From Stemphylium vesicarium (lineage: Eukaryota > Ascomycota > Dothideomycetes > Pleosporales > Pleosporaceae), in contig QXCR01000031.1 of NCBI GenBank assembly GCA_004380135.1, forward strand, positions 62,001 to 126,000: a stretch of DNA of 64,000 nt, in the 5' to 3' direction. The notes beneath the pieces are model-generated. The model was not told the DNA's origin. It saw only the letters and a list, made by a program, of their open reading frames with translations, and searched no databases. A program made the translations under genes and the position numbers. Of this stretch, positions 32,515-45,484 are shown in pieces (positions within the stretch are counted from its first letter, which is position 1; every line of letters starts with the position of its first letter).

Positions 32515-35500
32515 TCATGGATGTACAAGGGTGGGTATTGGTAGGGCAGGGTTCGGCATGGGCTCTGATGGAGGAGGCTTGGAAGCTTCATTCGCACCAT
32601 CGTCCTCTGCGGGTTTTGAACTCGAGTCGTCAGCCTTGCTGGACTCCTGCATTTCTTCTTCGCGAGCTTCGCGCTCGGCATAGATCTTTTGTTTCGCGGC
32701 CTGTGCAGTCGCAAGAGTGTCGATGTAGGTTCGGAACTTGACGATTTCCCTGAGAAGGTACTGCGACTTGCGCTCCCAGTTGGCCATGGCCTTTGCGGCG
32801 TTAGGGTGACGAGGCGAGAACTGATTGTGTTAGTTGGCGACACCTTAAATATATCAAAATACTGAGACTTACTGCGATGAGCAAAGGCGCTCTCAATTCG
32901 TTGTGGTGGGAGAGCTCGTTCTCAATGTTCTTAACGTAGTCCGTAAGAGCTCTGAGCTGATCCACTTCCATCAAAGTGCTGGCCATCATGCTCGACGCGG
33001 GAGGGCTCCAATCCGAAAGCACAACCTTGTCGCCGGGAAGTCTAGGCTTGGGCGTGCCAGAGGCATGATCCATCGAGCTGCGAAGGGAGCTCGTGACACT
33101 TGGGCGAGGCATGTGACCTTGCACTGATGGTGCACTGTCTTGTCGGATCAAAGCCGGGTTGATGACATTCTCACCCCAGCCATACTCCATGCTGCTGACA
33201 CCACCCATCAAGGGCTCCTTTGAAAGTCGAGCAGACCAGTAGTTGATGGTCAACACGAATTCTCGACAAATGTCAGGTGTTCCGACTTGGAAAAGATGAA
33301 CGGCGCCGTTGGGGAGCGAAAGAGCAAGGACATGCGGCCTAGTCTTTGAGTACCCTGGAGGGGGGAGTGCACTTGCAATGGTTTGTCGAAGTTGAAAGCT
33401 GTCCAGAGCTTCGGCATTGTCCATCCAGTTACCACCACCCACGACACCGCCAGCTGAAGGCCGCAATTTGCTCTTCTGTCTTGCTGACTTGGAGTTCATG
33501 CTGAACGAAAACAGGCGCATACAGCCCTTTTCGACCACAGCGAAACACTCGTTCCAAGTGCGATCTTTGGATTTTCTATCAACCGCATCAAGGTGGCGCT
33601 TGTGCTTGAGGATACCCTCTTTCGCCCAAGGCGCTCCGACAAGTTCGAGAGTCTCGTCTTCTAAAAGCGGGGCCACACGGGAGAACTCTTCGTCGCTCGA
33701 TATGGTCATGCCTTCTTCACGAATAATCGCTTGGCTGAGAGCATTGGCAAAGCCAATAGCCTGTTGGTAATCGCCCGTTGCGAAATGAGAGCCAAGCGAG
33801 TCTACCGACATGGACGTGCCTGTTTTACCGTAGGAGTATCGGCTCCAAGTGCTGGAGCCAGCAGGGCTCCAAACCGACGTGTCGTCCAGGCTGGTTCTGC
33901 TAGATGCGACAGTGGACGAAGGGTATAACCTCTGTTTTGAGCGGTTCTTAGAAACCCAACGGTTACCCATACTGCGGAAGTCGTTCTGAGACCGGCCCCG
34001 GTAGCTGGCGCCATCTGAGGGCGCTTTGCTCAGTACACTGGGAGTGCGGCGTAGCATACCGCTAACAGATAGGTTGTTAGACGAAGGCTGGTGATGAACC
34101 ACAAGGTCAGAAGATCCATGAAGCGGCAAGCGCTGTTTGCGGATGGAGTCGTAGAACTCCTTGAGCACCGTTTCGATCTGGAATTCCCAGCCCCTCATGG
34201 GGCCATTGTAGGGTGAGTTGACAAGTGTGTTGGCCTCAGGCACAGCCGAGTCGAAAGAAAGCAGTCCTTCAGAGCCGCTCCTGGCAGGTGGTCGGATGGA
34301 GAGGCGACTGCGAGTTTTCCTAGCTTCGGCCGGCTCTTCGCATCCATCTCCAGCAAAGGTAGTGGTTTCAGCGCCTGGTGAGTTGGGCTCCGATCGGTCG
34401 TTCCAGGGTAAAGAAGGCCTGCGGATGTGGGTGGATTGTGGCCTCAGTGTCTCATCGCCATTGGCCTTGACTGCGTCTTGGCACACACGCGTGACAGTAG
34501 GAAGCGTGTTGCGGACAAACTGGCTGCGGGTCATCCTCGATTCGATGTCAGCCAAATGCAGATCCGTGTTCAAAAGTAGGATAGAGTAGCAGATGGTGTG
34601 CACAACATCTAAGAAGCGTTAGCTGGAATAGTCTCGATATCAAGTAGAAACACTTACCGACAGCCTTGAAACCATGGCTGCTGTTGCATTCGCACCAACG
34701 CTCCGAGAGACTCATGAGAATGCGGTCGACTTGCTGAGTCTCGGCTTTGAGGATAATCTTGCCGCAAAGATCACGCATAGCAGCCAGGATGTTGAAACCA
34801 GTCCAATCGAAGAGGTCCATGAAAGCCTTCCTGGTCCTCGTACTAGACAAGCTAACGTCACCCAGCATGGTAGCTGCCTGGGCCTTCAAACTAGAAGAGT
34901 CGTCCCCGCTGTAGATCTGGAATGCACGTTCGCGCTCGGCGTCAGTGGGCTCGCAGTGCATCGATCGGTCTTCGACAATTGAAGGCATGGTGTCGGACTC
35001 AGACTCTCGGCTCTCTACCTGTACTATGGGCAGATCAGTTGCAGAATGGAACACCTCGTTGTGTGAAGTTGGAGTGTCCGCGTCCGAAGAATTTGTTACT
35101 GTTTGTTCTAGTGTGAGCTGCGATGAACGTGCGCCTTCCAGTGGAAGTTTCAAGTCGTCCGTAGTATCACCGACAGCATCCGGTAGAGTGGTGTCGAGCC
35201 ACATGCGCTTTGCGGCTGGGCTTTTCTTGCCTGAGGAAATAACCCTGTCTGATGATTCGGTAATAACCCAACCATCATCCTCAGCCTCTGAGGCGGATTG
35301 TGACACGGATCCACTTCTTGACGTCGGTTGTTCGTGGGGGGATAAAAGGTCCGTTCGCTGGTCGCCCGATGGTTTGCGGTTGTTCCTTCCCTCAAACTGC
35401 TTGGGTAGCGACGAAGTGGGTCCCGTGCTTGGTCTCCGCACCTCATCGGTACCACTATATTCACCCGTGGGTGTCGCGCGACCACTGCGATCTTCGTTGC

Positions 35501-37385
35501 AGCTGCTGCTATCTGCGAGGAAGCTGTCTTCTTGGGGAGCCGGGGCTGTCGATTTGCCTTGCTTCATCTTCAGCTTCAGCTTAGGGCTGCTCGTACTGCT
35601 TAACTGAGAGGTTCTCAGTTGTTCATGGCGTGATGCCGGAGGTGTTTGATCGTCAACACGTGATCCATCCTTTACCGTCCTGACCGAAGCATCCTTGCTT
35701 GGCTTGTAGTTGGAAGAGAGGCCTTGGACTCGCTCGCCATCTGCCACATCTTCTCCAAATTGTTCCTCCCGCGGTGTCCTATCCCCAGCGCGCCCTGCTT
35801 CGTTCAGGTAAGGGTTCATAACCTTGCGTAGACTGCTAACGCCTGGGCTAGGTTGCGCAGGCAACACGGGTCTCGGTGGTGGGGAGAAATCGAGAGCCAT
35901 GACTGGAGGCTTCGAGTTCTCGGACATGGACTTCTTCCTGCGCCTGAAAAAGGAGGATGGCTTTTTGCCTAACGTTGGCGGCTGAGACAACTGCGGTGTC
36001 TCGGCATGTGAAGAGCCGGCAGTCTGAGGAGCCTTCGGTAGTGATTTTATCTGGGTAGCAATGTGACTACTGGTGTTCGGTGTCGTACGCGGTCGGGCGG
36101 AGGAATATATCGAGTTGACATCTGCGGTCTGTGCCTTGGCAGACGACGATGTTGCGGTGTCTATCTGCGACGATGTGGTTGGCACAGCCGAGGTGGATGC
36201 CGGCTGGCCTAGAGGTTTCGAAGAGGCTCCGCCAAAGACGCGTCGGAAGAAGCCAGGTTTTGAAGCTGCCTGGGGTTGTGGTGCAAACAATGGGCTTCTT
36301 GCCGTTACGCCCGGTGATGGGGCCGATGGATCCTGCCAGAGTGGCACGGGAGGGAGTTGACGCAATGTGCTCGCATTGACAAACTCCTCAGCTTGTGCTC
36401 GCATGCTTGGCCCGGGTTGGCTTTTGTTTTTCCGCAAGGTTCTGTAGCTAGTGTTTGAGCGGACACTACCTCTCCGTCCAGGTCTCGGCGCTTGTGATGC
36501 AGCGTACGAGGGCTGCGGAGGAAGTGCCAGCGGAGACTGCGGTGGTTCCTGGATCCTTCTAGGACCAGCTGGAATGGTAGGCTCAGGCGCCGCATCATAG
36601 TCGTCGTACGAGTTCTGATAGGCGACTCTGCCTCGATCCAGAACCGACTCAACTTTTAGGGGTGAAATGCGCCCCCGATCGCTTGCATTACTATGGTCAA
36701 AACTCGCGGAGCGCTTTCCAAACCCAAGACGCTGAGTACCCAATACCCCAGACTGTCCAAAGTCCATGCTAGAGGACCCGCTGCCCTTGCTGCCCTTCTT
36801 GTTCCCCCCTCTCAAATGCCCCAGCTGCCCGTACTGGCCGTTCATTTGCCTGCTTGAATAAATGTCCCGGGTGCTCCCCTTTCTTGTGATGGGCGTGCTG
36901 ATGTTGTTGCTGCTGTTGCTGCGGCGCGCGCGAGAATGGTGCGAAGTGTATCGAGGATGGTCGTCGGGGTTTAAATCGTAGTCGGAGGAGCGCGAGGACG
37001 TATACGTGTGGCCTCGATGGCGCTGGCCTGGCGGTCGGAACGAGGTATCCTTCAGGAAGAAGTCGTCTTCGCCGTAGTTTTGGTATTGAGGCCCTGAGCT
37101 GCCAAACAGGTTCCCGGTAGAGAATTGATCCAGCGAAAGCAGCATGTTGTCAACGACCGAGTCTCTGACGTTCCCCCCTTCAGCGAATGAGAGATCGTGG
37201 GAGTCCCGCAGGGGGTTGTGCTTTGAGTTCTCGTTCAGGCGGTCGACTGGCGTGGCATCGTCGAAGAATGTTTCCTGCTTGGGCTGGTTGGTGTTGAGTG
37301 CCCGCATTGATTTGCTCGGTCGGTAGGTCCTCGAGGGACCGACAGGTGTGGTGGGCCGTTCATCGTGATGGGTGTAGTCGGCCAT
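32515..37385 (-). CDS. Sec7-PH domain ArfGEF, Syt1-like
   Basis: Guanine-nucleotide exchange factor for Arf or Arl GTPases in Golgi/post-Golgi traffic and polarised secretion. Exons 34658-37385, 32873-34608 and 32515-32820 give 1589 residues. The long N-terminal half (1-840) is Ser/Pro-rich and disordered with basic patches. The Sec7 domain (about 845-960) contains the catalytic glutamate finger in LKAETQQVDRIL (E882) and the ICYSILLLNTDLH motif, split by the first intron. Another disordered stretch is followed by a PH domain (about 1240-1400, ILKHKRHLDA and RTWNECFAVVEKGCMRLFSF). The C-terminus is a probable coiled coil (KSQYLLREIVKFRTYIDTL...KQKIYAEREAREEE). Domain order matches yeast Syt1 and its filamentous-fungal relatives. 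Introns are 49 and 52 nt. Confidence 0.9.
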
Positions 37386-40300
37386 GGTTTGTGGCAACGG
37401 AACGTGAATGTCTGCGCTGTGTAACTTTCCACGACACGGCAATGGAGCATCCTCCGGGGCGCCCCAAGACGTCTGCGCGGGCTAGACGGGAACAATTGAG
37501 AACCTTGAGGGAACTCGGCGTGGCAGCTGGTGGCACGCGCAGGGCGACGAGTGCAGCTCTCAATGGCGGGATGCAGGCGTAGGCGCGCCGTTCGTTGGTC
37601 GTATACAAGCCAGCGGCGGCCGGCACTGGATGCTAGGGGCGAATTAAGGCGTCTCGCAATAGCATGACACGCGCAGCAAACAGACGGCCTAAACTAAGTT
37701 TACGCTGCTGGTTGCGGGGGCTTCAGGGGTTCCAAACGGTCGATGTTGGTGGTGTTGCACGACGAGGCCGAAAAGAGACACGCGCAAGCACTACTGCGGA
37801 TCACCGCAGACGATGGTGTCGGCGCGCGAGTCGAACCAGGCCCGGGGGGTGTGGGAGCTGACGAAGTTTTTGGAAATATGGGAGAGTATGTAATCTGGAA
37901 TAGAATGAGAGCGCGATGGCAGATCGCGTTCAGAATAGCAGAAAGAAGGCGCCGTCCCAAGGACTGGCTGGTCCAATGCAGGAGAAAAAGTAGGCTAGCA
38001 ACTTTTGAGATGGAGGTGCAGGCGATCCAAACCTTGTCGTGCTATCCCTGACCACCCGCCGACGGATACAATGAAGATGGTCGCAGCCACGAGTCAAAAC
38101 CCTCTTGGAAGGAATAGAGCCGTGACCCGCTGCGAGTACGGGTTGCAGATGCAATCTGCAATTCCCGAACTCCAAAGCCCACCGCCGCCCCTACTCGTTC
38201 CCAACAGGCGTACATCCACCACACGCTCTCTTCCTCCCCCTTTGAAACACTACTGTGCTACCATGATGGTATTGGCACGATGCAGCCACATGGCGAATCA
38301 GGGACAGTTGCGGCCCCTTCGAAGCACAGTTCACTTGTTCGCTAAGAGAGAGTTCCGGGACCATCAATAAGGTTACCACCCTGGTCCTGTCCTCCATCGG
38401 GCGTCTGTGGACCAACTCGGTTGCTGCCAGGGACGTATCGCCGCCTTAATACCTTCGGTATATTGCCAGCGAAGGTTGCGTTGCGCTTACTTTGCTACGA
38501 GGGGGAACAAGCCAGGTGCCTCACCAAGAGATTGAGAGAAGACCTCAGTGGGTCGTGATAGGCCGATACCGCCGGCCGAGTTCTCAACCCACGCCGTCGA
38601 CAAGAACACGACCGAACCGCAATCTGAGTCGCGCAAATCACTGGCGACTCCAGCTTTTTTTTTCTGCTCTCTTGCAGGACAGGTGTACCGACGCGTCGAT
38701 TGGAGAGGACACCAATTCCCGTGAGGCTTAGGACCTGCAGCAGCGTGCATAGCTTCAAACAACGGGTCGCGCCTCAGGCATGCAATCCGCCTGCTCCGCT
38801 CTCCTGCATACATTGTTTCCTTTTTCTCCGCAACTTCGGCGCATCAGCATGGTCATTGAGGAGCTTACTTTTCTGATGCCCAGCGGCACAGGCATGGCAT
38901 GGCACCCCTCCTGGTGCACGGTAAAATAGCTCATCATAACGTCTGTCCAAATGTCATCTTTACAAGTCACCACATTGTACACGTCGCATCAGCTGACCCT
39001 GTCCTGCGGGTCGAGTTGCCAGCAAGACTCGCCAGCCGGCAGTAACCTCCGAGCTGGGAAGGCATTGTTCCTGGGAACTCCTCGACACACGCAGGGAACA
39101 TCCCAACAGCATCTCATATGTCGCAAACGCGGCCTTTTTTTTTCCTGCCTTCCTCCATTACCCTAGGCATTTTTCAACGCCTCCGGTTTATTCATAGACC
39201 TGTAAACGAAAAACTTATGCACCTTCTCACGTGATCCCCAAGTTATCTAAATCATTCCACCCACCCTTTATCCACTTCCGGCTATACGAATACACAGCAC
39301 TTAACCCTATCGTACTAAGAAACCAAGGGAGCCTGCATCCCGGGCGATCAAGCGTATATCGCGCTTCCGCATCCAGCAACCTTGCAAGCTTTGGTCGCAT
39401 CCAATGGCGCCTTCCCACCTAGCCCTTCCGTCATCTTCCAGCTACGAAACCGCGCCTTGCTACTTGCCCACGGCGCAAACATGATGAGGAAAGGTCCGAC
39501 GATTTAAAGCTGCGTCCGTTCCTCGATTGGCGAAACTCTATGTTTCGTATGATCGCCCGCCGTGTAGTCGCACCGTAATTCTCGCCGTTCTTCTCTTCAA
39601 CAAAGGATATATGAGTAAAAGATGACAAACTTCTCATGGTAAGCGTCTGGTTAGACACGAAGTTTCTTGGTTTTATCCATGACAAAAGTTATTGCGGTCT
39701 GGATCAATGGGGGAGGCGTTGGAGCATTGGAACAAACCCTTACTACCGCACTCTCGTTCAAAACACTTGTGTAACAAAGTAGAACCCACATCTCCAGGTC
39801 TTGGTCTGGTTTTCTTCAACTTGTACAACCTTTCAAAACGCGCCTTTTTTACCCGCGGCTACAACTACCATCACGTCAATCAGTCCATGCGTTCATTCTT
39901 TCCCCCTTCCCGCAGGAGAACAATGACGCCAAACTGCTACCCCTCTTGTCTCACTAACATCACGAACCTGAACAGGGGGTGGGGTTTCGCATATGCTCAT
40001 GTACAATCTAGATCTAGATCCCCCCTCCTATCCCCTATCCTCCAGTCCCTTAAAACGCAAAGAACCGCGTACCAAAAAAAAAAGGCTTTTTCCTCTCTCT
40101 TGTTCCCGCGCTACCCCCGCGGGACCCGCTCCGTCCCCCGCGCCTTCGAACCTAGAACCCTTGCAGCTTTTGTAGTTCTGCGCTTTCTCTTCTCCTTGGT
40201 TCGATGAAACGAGCAACAAGTGGAAAGAAAGTTTGGAACTTGAAAAGCTGGGGGTGGGAGTAATTCAGCCTGTGGTTGAATTCATGTTACCGTCCATGGA

Positions 40301-40797
40301 GGAAAGACGGAAGTGTTCCAGACCCCCCACCCCTGCTGGCTTCCACAGTAAGTAAGAAAGGTACGGCTAGCACTGGATCCGGTGGGGGGTTAGTAGAATG
40401 GGATTCGCCGTTCTCCCTTTCTTTCTTTATAAGAGTAATTTACCATGGTAAAGTCTTGGGTCGTCGTTACTGTATGTAGGCGGATAATACTCCTGGGTAA
40501 ACCACGTAAACATCTCGAAAGGGGGGATTCTTTCCAAAAACATGGAGATTAGTCTTTTTGTCTTCTAAAATATACCCAACCACTCCGACTTAAAATACTA
40601 GCATAAGTTTATTTGGGTTGAGGTTAAAAAAAATGCCGCATCATACACAAGAACATCCCTTTCATGGCCAAACCGGCTTCGTTATCATAAAAAAAAACAC
40701 ATAATGGTGGGAAACCATCCACGACGACCGCTTGACTCTAAGTTAAGAAAAAATGAACCCCTCCCAAGAACAATTGAACACGCGTGATCTCCGAATT
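37386..40797. other. 3.4 kb gene-free stretch
   Basis: Between the ArfGEF start and the Sds23 stop (both minus strand). No coding gene is visible on either strand; open frames stay below 175 codons, cross each other and carry no recognisable features. It includes several T-tracts, a CTCACGTGATC palindrome (near 39227), and C-rich tracts near 40080-40150. It could contain a long 5' UTR, ncRNA genes or old decayed sequence. Confidence 0.5.
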
Positions 40798-42561
40798 TCA
40801 CATGCCGCGGCCCCTGGAAATACCTAGACCCTGAGCTGGTGGTGCGGGGCCATTCTTCTCCCTTTCACTTACACTGCTACGTCTGCCAGCAATTCCAGAT
40901 ACACTCTCACTGCGTGAGCTATCCATACTCTTTCTCATGCTACTAGAGCTTGACCTGCGCCTAGCCTGTCTCGCTTCATCCGGGTCATGGGGGTTGAGTC
41001 CGCTTGCTCTTGCGAAAAGATTGAGCACATCTGTAAGGCTGATGACTCCACTTAGTCTGCCAGACAGGCTAGCTCCAGGCATAGCTGAAATGGCCGATGC
41101 TGAAATGGCCGGGGCAACGGCTCCCGTGGCGGCTAGATGTGTGGGTGCTGTGGAGTTGACGGGCGTTGGTCCAGCCATTCCAGGCAAGGGCGTGATGGGT
41201 GACGGCGGCACAACGATTGCGGGTGTTATTGCTGGTGTTGAGGGTCCTGACGAGGCGGGGGATGGCGCATCGACGACCCACATGCGGTGGGAGCGTGTAG
41301 CTACTAGTTTCGCTACGGTGTGTGCAAGGGTGCTGTACGGATTGACGTGGAAGACGGGAAAGGAGTCTTTACCATCGTTTACTCCCCTTTCAGACAGGAT
41401 GACGGATATAAAGTGGATGCAGGACGAGCGAAGCAGTGGAAGCGATGTAGATTTGGTGAGGAGCTATAGTCAGATGATCAGTCTGAAGATGTACGAACAA
41501 GAATTTGGAGGCTTACCCGAACATCGACATGTGATATGTTCCCAATGACATTATTCTGCGCATCGAGGACTGGTAGGGATGAGACGCCCTCGTTATTCAT
41601 GAGCTCGAGAGCGGCTGCTAACGGCTTATCTCCACTGTATTTCTAGTCAGCACTATATAGTCTGCACCAGATACGGGCACTTACTTGATTGCCAAAACAG
41701 TTTTGGAGCCAAGGCTCAGGTCTTTGATCAGCTGTGGGTAGAGCTCGTTGACGGCCGGGAAGCTTGACCGGTTCTCCCAAAAGAACTTGACCAGTCTCAG
41801 CTGTGTGAGGATTCCGATGACATTCGACGTGCCCTCTTCGGCAACCAGTACCCTGTGTACACCGCTACCAAACACCTCTATCGCTTTGGACAGGTCCGTC
41901 ATCTCGTCGAGCGTGATCAACGGCTCCTTCTTGCCGCCCACGTCCTTGACGTCTTTTAGCGGAATGGGCTTTCCCTCCCTTCCCTTCTTCGCAAGCTCGT
42001 CGAATGAGGCAATGTCTCCTTCTTCGGGGTGCGCGAGGCCGACTACGAGGAGGAGGTACGCGTTCAGATCGCCGTAATCAAAGGTGCCGACTGCGTGTCG
42101 CGAGTTGGCGTCTTCACGCAAGAGAACGACATTGGGCGCGCCGTGCTTGACGAGTATCTACACAAATCAATATCAAGCCTGTGAAAAAGGCGACGAGTCC
42201 TCACACTCGTAGCATCCTCCACGCTGGTGTCGTACTCGACGAACCTCACCAACTCCGGGTCGACAATCTCGCGCAGCCGGACCGTCTTCCAGTCGCGTCC
42301 ATGGAATCTCGGATCGCCGCCTTTGGTGGGTGGGTTGTTCAGCAGCTCTTGTAGCGCTTGTTGTGTGAGGGAAGGCTGCCGTGATGCGCGCGGCGATGTG
42401 GGGGTTCCTCGCATGTGCTCGGCGAAGCTCGAGCGGTGGGAAGAGTGCGGACTAGGACTGGAGCCCATCTTGAGCGCAGGCGGGGGCGTGCGACCTATCG
42501 AGGATACCGAACTGCTGAGAGACGGGCTCTTCACGTCGACGGCGTCGCTGTGGTCTGCCAT
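40798..42561 (-). CDS. SDS23: CBS-domain protein Sds23
   Basis: Sds23/Moc1-type protein, in yeasts an inhibitor of PP2A-like phosphatase linked to glucose response, APC/C and septation. Exons 42205-42561, 41685-42157, 41517-41634 and 40798-41463 give 537 residues. All three introns (47, 50 and 53 nt) are GT-AG and in phase. After a Ser/Pro-rich N-terminus, the four CBS repeats run from about residue 85 to 430: VRFVEYDTSVEDATS, LKDVKDVGG...AIEVFGSGVHRVLV with GILTQLRLVKFFWEN, SLPVLDAQNNVIGNISHVDV, and the last copy containing HRMWVVD and GVISLTDVLNLFAR. An Ala/Pro/Thr-rich insert interrupts the fourth copy. The C-terminus is Ser/Arg-rich (RRSSSSSMRKSMDSS), likely phosphorylated. Confidence 0.9.
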
Positions 42562-43325
42562 GGTGTCGATGCAAGCGTACTACGAGATGCGGGGCTCCGC
42601 AAGACGTGTGTTGGCTGGGTTGCGATCAAGTAGCTTCTATGTCGCAAACGGTGAGATGCTCAGACTATGATGCAGCAATCATTCGGCGGTAAGCTGTCAG
42701 TCTGTCCACGAGGTAGTTGCGGCATGTGAAGTGGAATGTGGAATGTGCAATGTGGTGGGGAGCGCTTGCCCGCAGATGCAATGCCCAGCAGATCCTCACC
42801 CACCTGCCAGGGCACTTGGGCCGCAAGCTGCGGGCGGAATGCGGGGTTTGATTCGTTGCATCGCTGTTCCGATAATGCCGTGCAGCGACGACATGGAAAC
42901 ATTACCACCCAAAGGGCACACACAGCCTTGCGGGGTTGCGAAAGCACTTCCCAGGAGCGTTGGTGGCAGGCCGACATACGCCCAAGCCATTCAACGGCCC
43001 ATCAAACGTCATACTGAGGCATACTGGGGAAACACGCCAATCGCTTAAGGGTCCATTACCCGTTAGCCGCCCGCAGCTGTCACAAGGGCCTTCACCTAGA
43101 TATGCACACGCGAGATGGTGGGGATGCCTTTTTGTGATTTCATCGTAAGAACGGTAATCATGTTGCATTGGATTCATAACAATCTCATGGGCGGCGCTGG
43201 TATAGCTTCAGTGCCGCCCATACTAATATCGTGAACAATCATCAAGTGTACAGCCTGCCGTCACCCTAACAGTTTTCCGAACTCCTGCCTCAAAACATAA
43301 GCCGATTAGAAGAAGAAGCATTTCC
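42562..43325. other. Intergenic, Sds23 promoter side
   Basis: 764 bases upstream of SDS23 and downstream of the next minus-strand gene. I see no gene. Several mutually overlapping frames near 42730-43050 are without recognisable features. Confidence 0.55.
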
Positions 43326-44230
43326 CTAAGCATTCTTCTGCTCAGACGTCATGGCGTCCTGCTCAGCCTGACGTTCTCGCATGCGCTCGCGGATGGCGTC
43401 TCCCGAGGTCGAGTCACCGTCGCGACCGCTGGCAGGAGGTGCATTGCTGGTAGTGTCAACCACGTTCTCGTCGTACGTCATGCCATTCATCATCCGCGCC
43501 TCCTTCTTTTGTTGCTCGGTGCTCGACATGGTCTGTGTCGATCCTGATACACTGACGCCCGACATTGGGCTAGTCGGAGCCTGATCTCTCAAGTAGCCAG
43601 GCAAAGCGCTCGCTTTTCCAACAGCAGGGCTACCAAGTTGACTGTTATGGCGAGCAGGTGTCCTTGCACCTTCACCAAAGCCGACCAAGGATGCCGCCTC
43701 GTCGCTGAAACCGCCCATGCTGGACGTGTCCATGTCCTGGTCTTCACTCATGCGGTCTGCTTCATACACATCGCTGCCGCTCGCCCAAGTTGTGCGACCG
43801 CCAACGGACCCAGTCGCACTGGCACTGCCAACAGTGCTGCGCTCGCGGAATAGCTGGGGCTGGTTGTTTGCGTCAAAGTAGCCAGGAGGGGGGTTGGCTG
43901 CTGTGCCTGGGTTGAGTCCTTGGGGATTGCGACCAGAGACTGCGACGCGCTCAAGACCGGCTAGGCGAGAGATGCGGTCCGCGCGCTCAGCTTCGGCAGG
44001 ATTGCGATGGTGAGGAAAGTGACCTCGGTGTCCATCTTTAATTGCAACCGTGGAGAGTTCAGACATGGTAGTCGTGACGGAATTGGGCGTGCCCCTATGA
44101 ATACACTATTAGTCGACCATCTCACTGCCCAACCCCGCCAACTGCATATGCCTTACGGAGCGTCTCCTGGAGTCTCTTCTCCAGACTGCGGCGGCGGCAG
44201 GTTGATCAGCGTGGGCGCATTGGTTGCCAT
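43326..44230 (-). CDS. Hypothetical protein with disordered low-complexity body
   Basis: Exons 44157-44230 and 43326-44094 give 280 residues, joined in phase over a 62-nt intron. Starting at the ATG at 44230 gives MATNAPTLINLPPPQSGEET, a hydrophilic N-terminus. The body has blocks that look conserved, not random (RISRLAGLERV, FRERSTVGSASATGSVGG, TTWASGSDVYEADRMSEDQ, EAASLVGFGEGARTPAR), separated by Ser/Gly/Pro linkers. The C-terminus is a charged helix (RERMRERQAEQDAMTSEQKNA). I see no TM segment, signal peptide or catalytic motif. The Ser/Thr-rich blocks suggest phosphoregulation. I cannot assign a function. It is divergent from the MFS transporter across 1.25 kb. Confidence 0.75.
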
Positions 44231-45484
44231 TGTGATTGCGTGATGTGGTTTCGCTGAGTTAATTCTTTGTGGGTGGTGTAGAGTTCAGGAGAAGCAGTGT
44301 AATGTTTTGGGAAGTTACTGGCACGGCCGGACCCGTGACGATTGACGAATGACGTAGCCGAACCGCGTCGATTCAAACAAAGTAAGCACAGATGAGTTTG
44401 GGCACGACTGGAGGGCAGGAACTTCACTTTATACCATTACGAATATTTCAAGCCCTATCCCAGAGCCTCCTAGGCCTTGGCACTATAATTTCGTCGCCTC
44501 ATTCTCCAAAGCACGAGGGCCCTTCAGACCGTTGGCGAAGCGTCTGGACGCAGGGTCTTGCCCTAACGTTTGGTGGGCCGTTGATTCGCTACCAGCATCT
44601 TGGTACTTCATCCATCTCAGGCACCCACACTGCAGCACCTGCTCTTAATCTTTCATCCGCGGAAAGTCTTCTTTCCTTTCTTCAGAACTGGGTCGTGGTT
44701 ATAAGAAGTCTTATCGACGCGCTCGTGCCGGTTACATTCAGATTGACGGACAATTCGCCTCCCCTAAGACATTTTGACATCGGGCTGACAATGTAAAGCA
44801 CTGCAATATGCTACTTTACCTCAGTCCGTTTTACTCATACTTTTCTTGTTCAGTCACAATCTTTCCATCCGCTGTGCTATCTTCGTCCTTGGAGGCCTTT
44901 TGGTTGACCCTGCTGCGATTAAATAACACAACATCACCTCAAAGCGTGTACGCCGTGTTTTGCCTACTGCTCATTATGTATGGCAAGCGAATACATAACC
45001 ACTTCAGACATCATCTAAGGAAGTATTGCACTGATTGCTCAACAAGGAAATCACAAAAACCACTATCGCGATGACTAGCTCCTGGCGGACGTCAATAGCC
45101 AGGTACGTCATGACTACTCCACCGCTTGCATGAACGATCGCACACCCACTCCGCCTGCACGAAGTTATTCTTAGCACTCACAGCCAATTGAATTTACCTT
45201 TCGCGATAGCGGAACCAGTGCGGGACAATTCCATACCCATCCCCGGAGATCGACTTCCCCGCAACACGGAAGATTCACCCGGGATGCACATCGGCGAGAG
45301 GCGCGCCAGTCTGATTGGCTACGAGCAAAAAGCTTGCTCCCCGTCCTTTGTTGTAACAAGTTGCCACATGCAGCTTTGGACGTTTCTGTCACACGCGCTA
45401 CCATCAACTGATGAACGTATATCTCCTTTTCCCCAACCTAAGCCTTGCAGCAACGGGTCGCGCTCGTTTCCCTAACCATACGCA
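44231..45484. promoter_or_regulatory. Divergent intergenic, hypothetical/MFS
   Basis: 1.25 kb between divergent starts at 44230 and 45485. One plus-strand ATG frame of 134 codons (44392-44796) exists, but I see no family signature and no splice partner, so I do not call it. Confidence 0.45.

Noticed and set aside
39180..39260. CTCACGTGATC palindrome as a specific regulatory site
   Set aside because: One E-box-like match in a long gene-free region has no support for function. Such matches are expected by chance.
44392..44796. 134-codon plus-strand ATG frame between the hypothetical gene and the transporter
   Set aside because: No recognisable family and no supporting splice partner. Such lengths occur by chance in this window many times.
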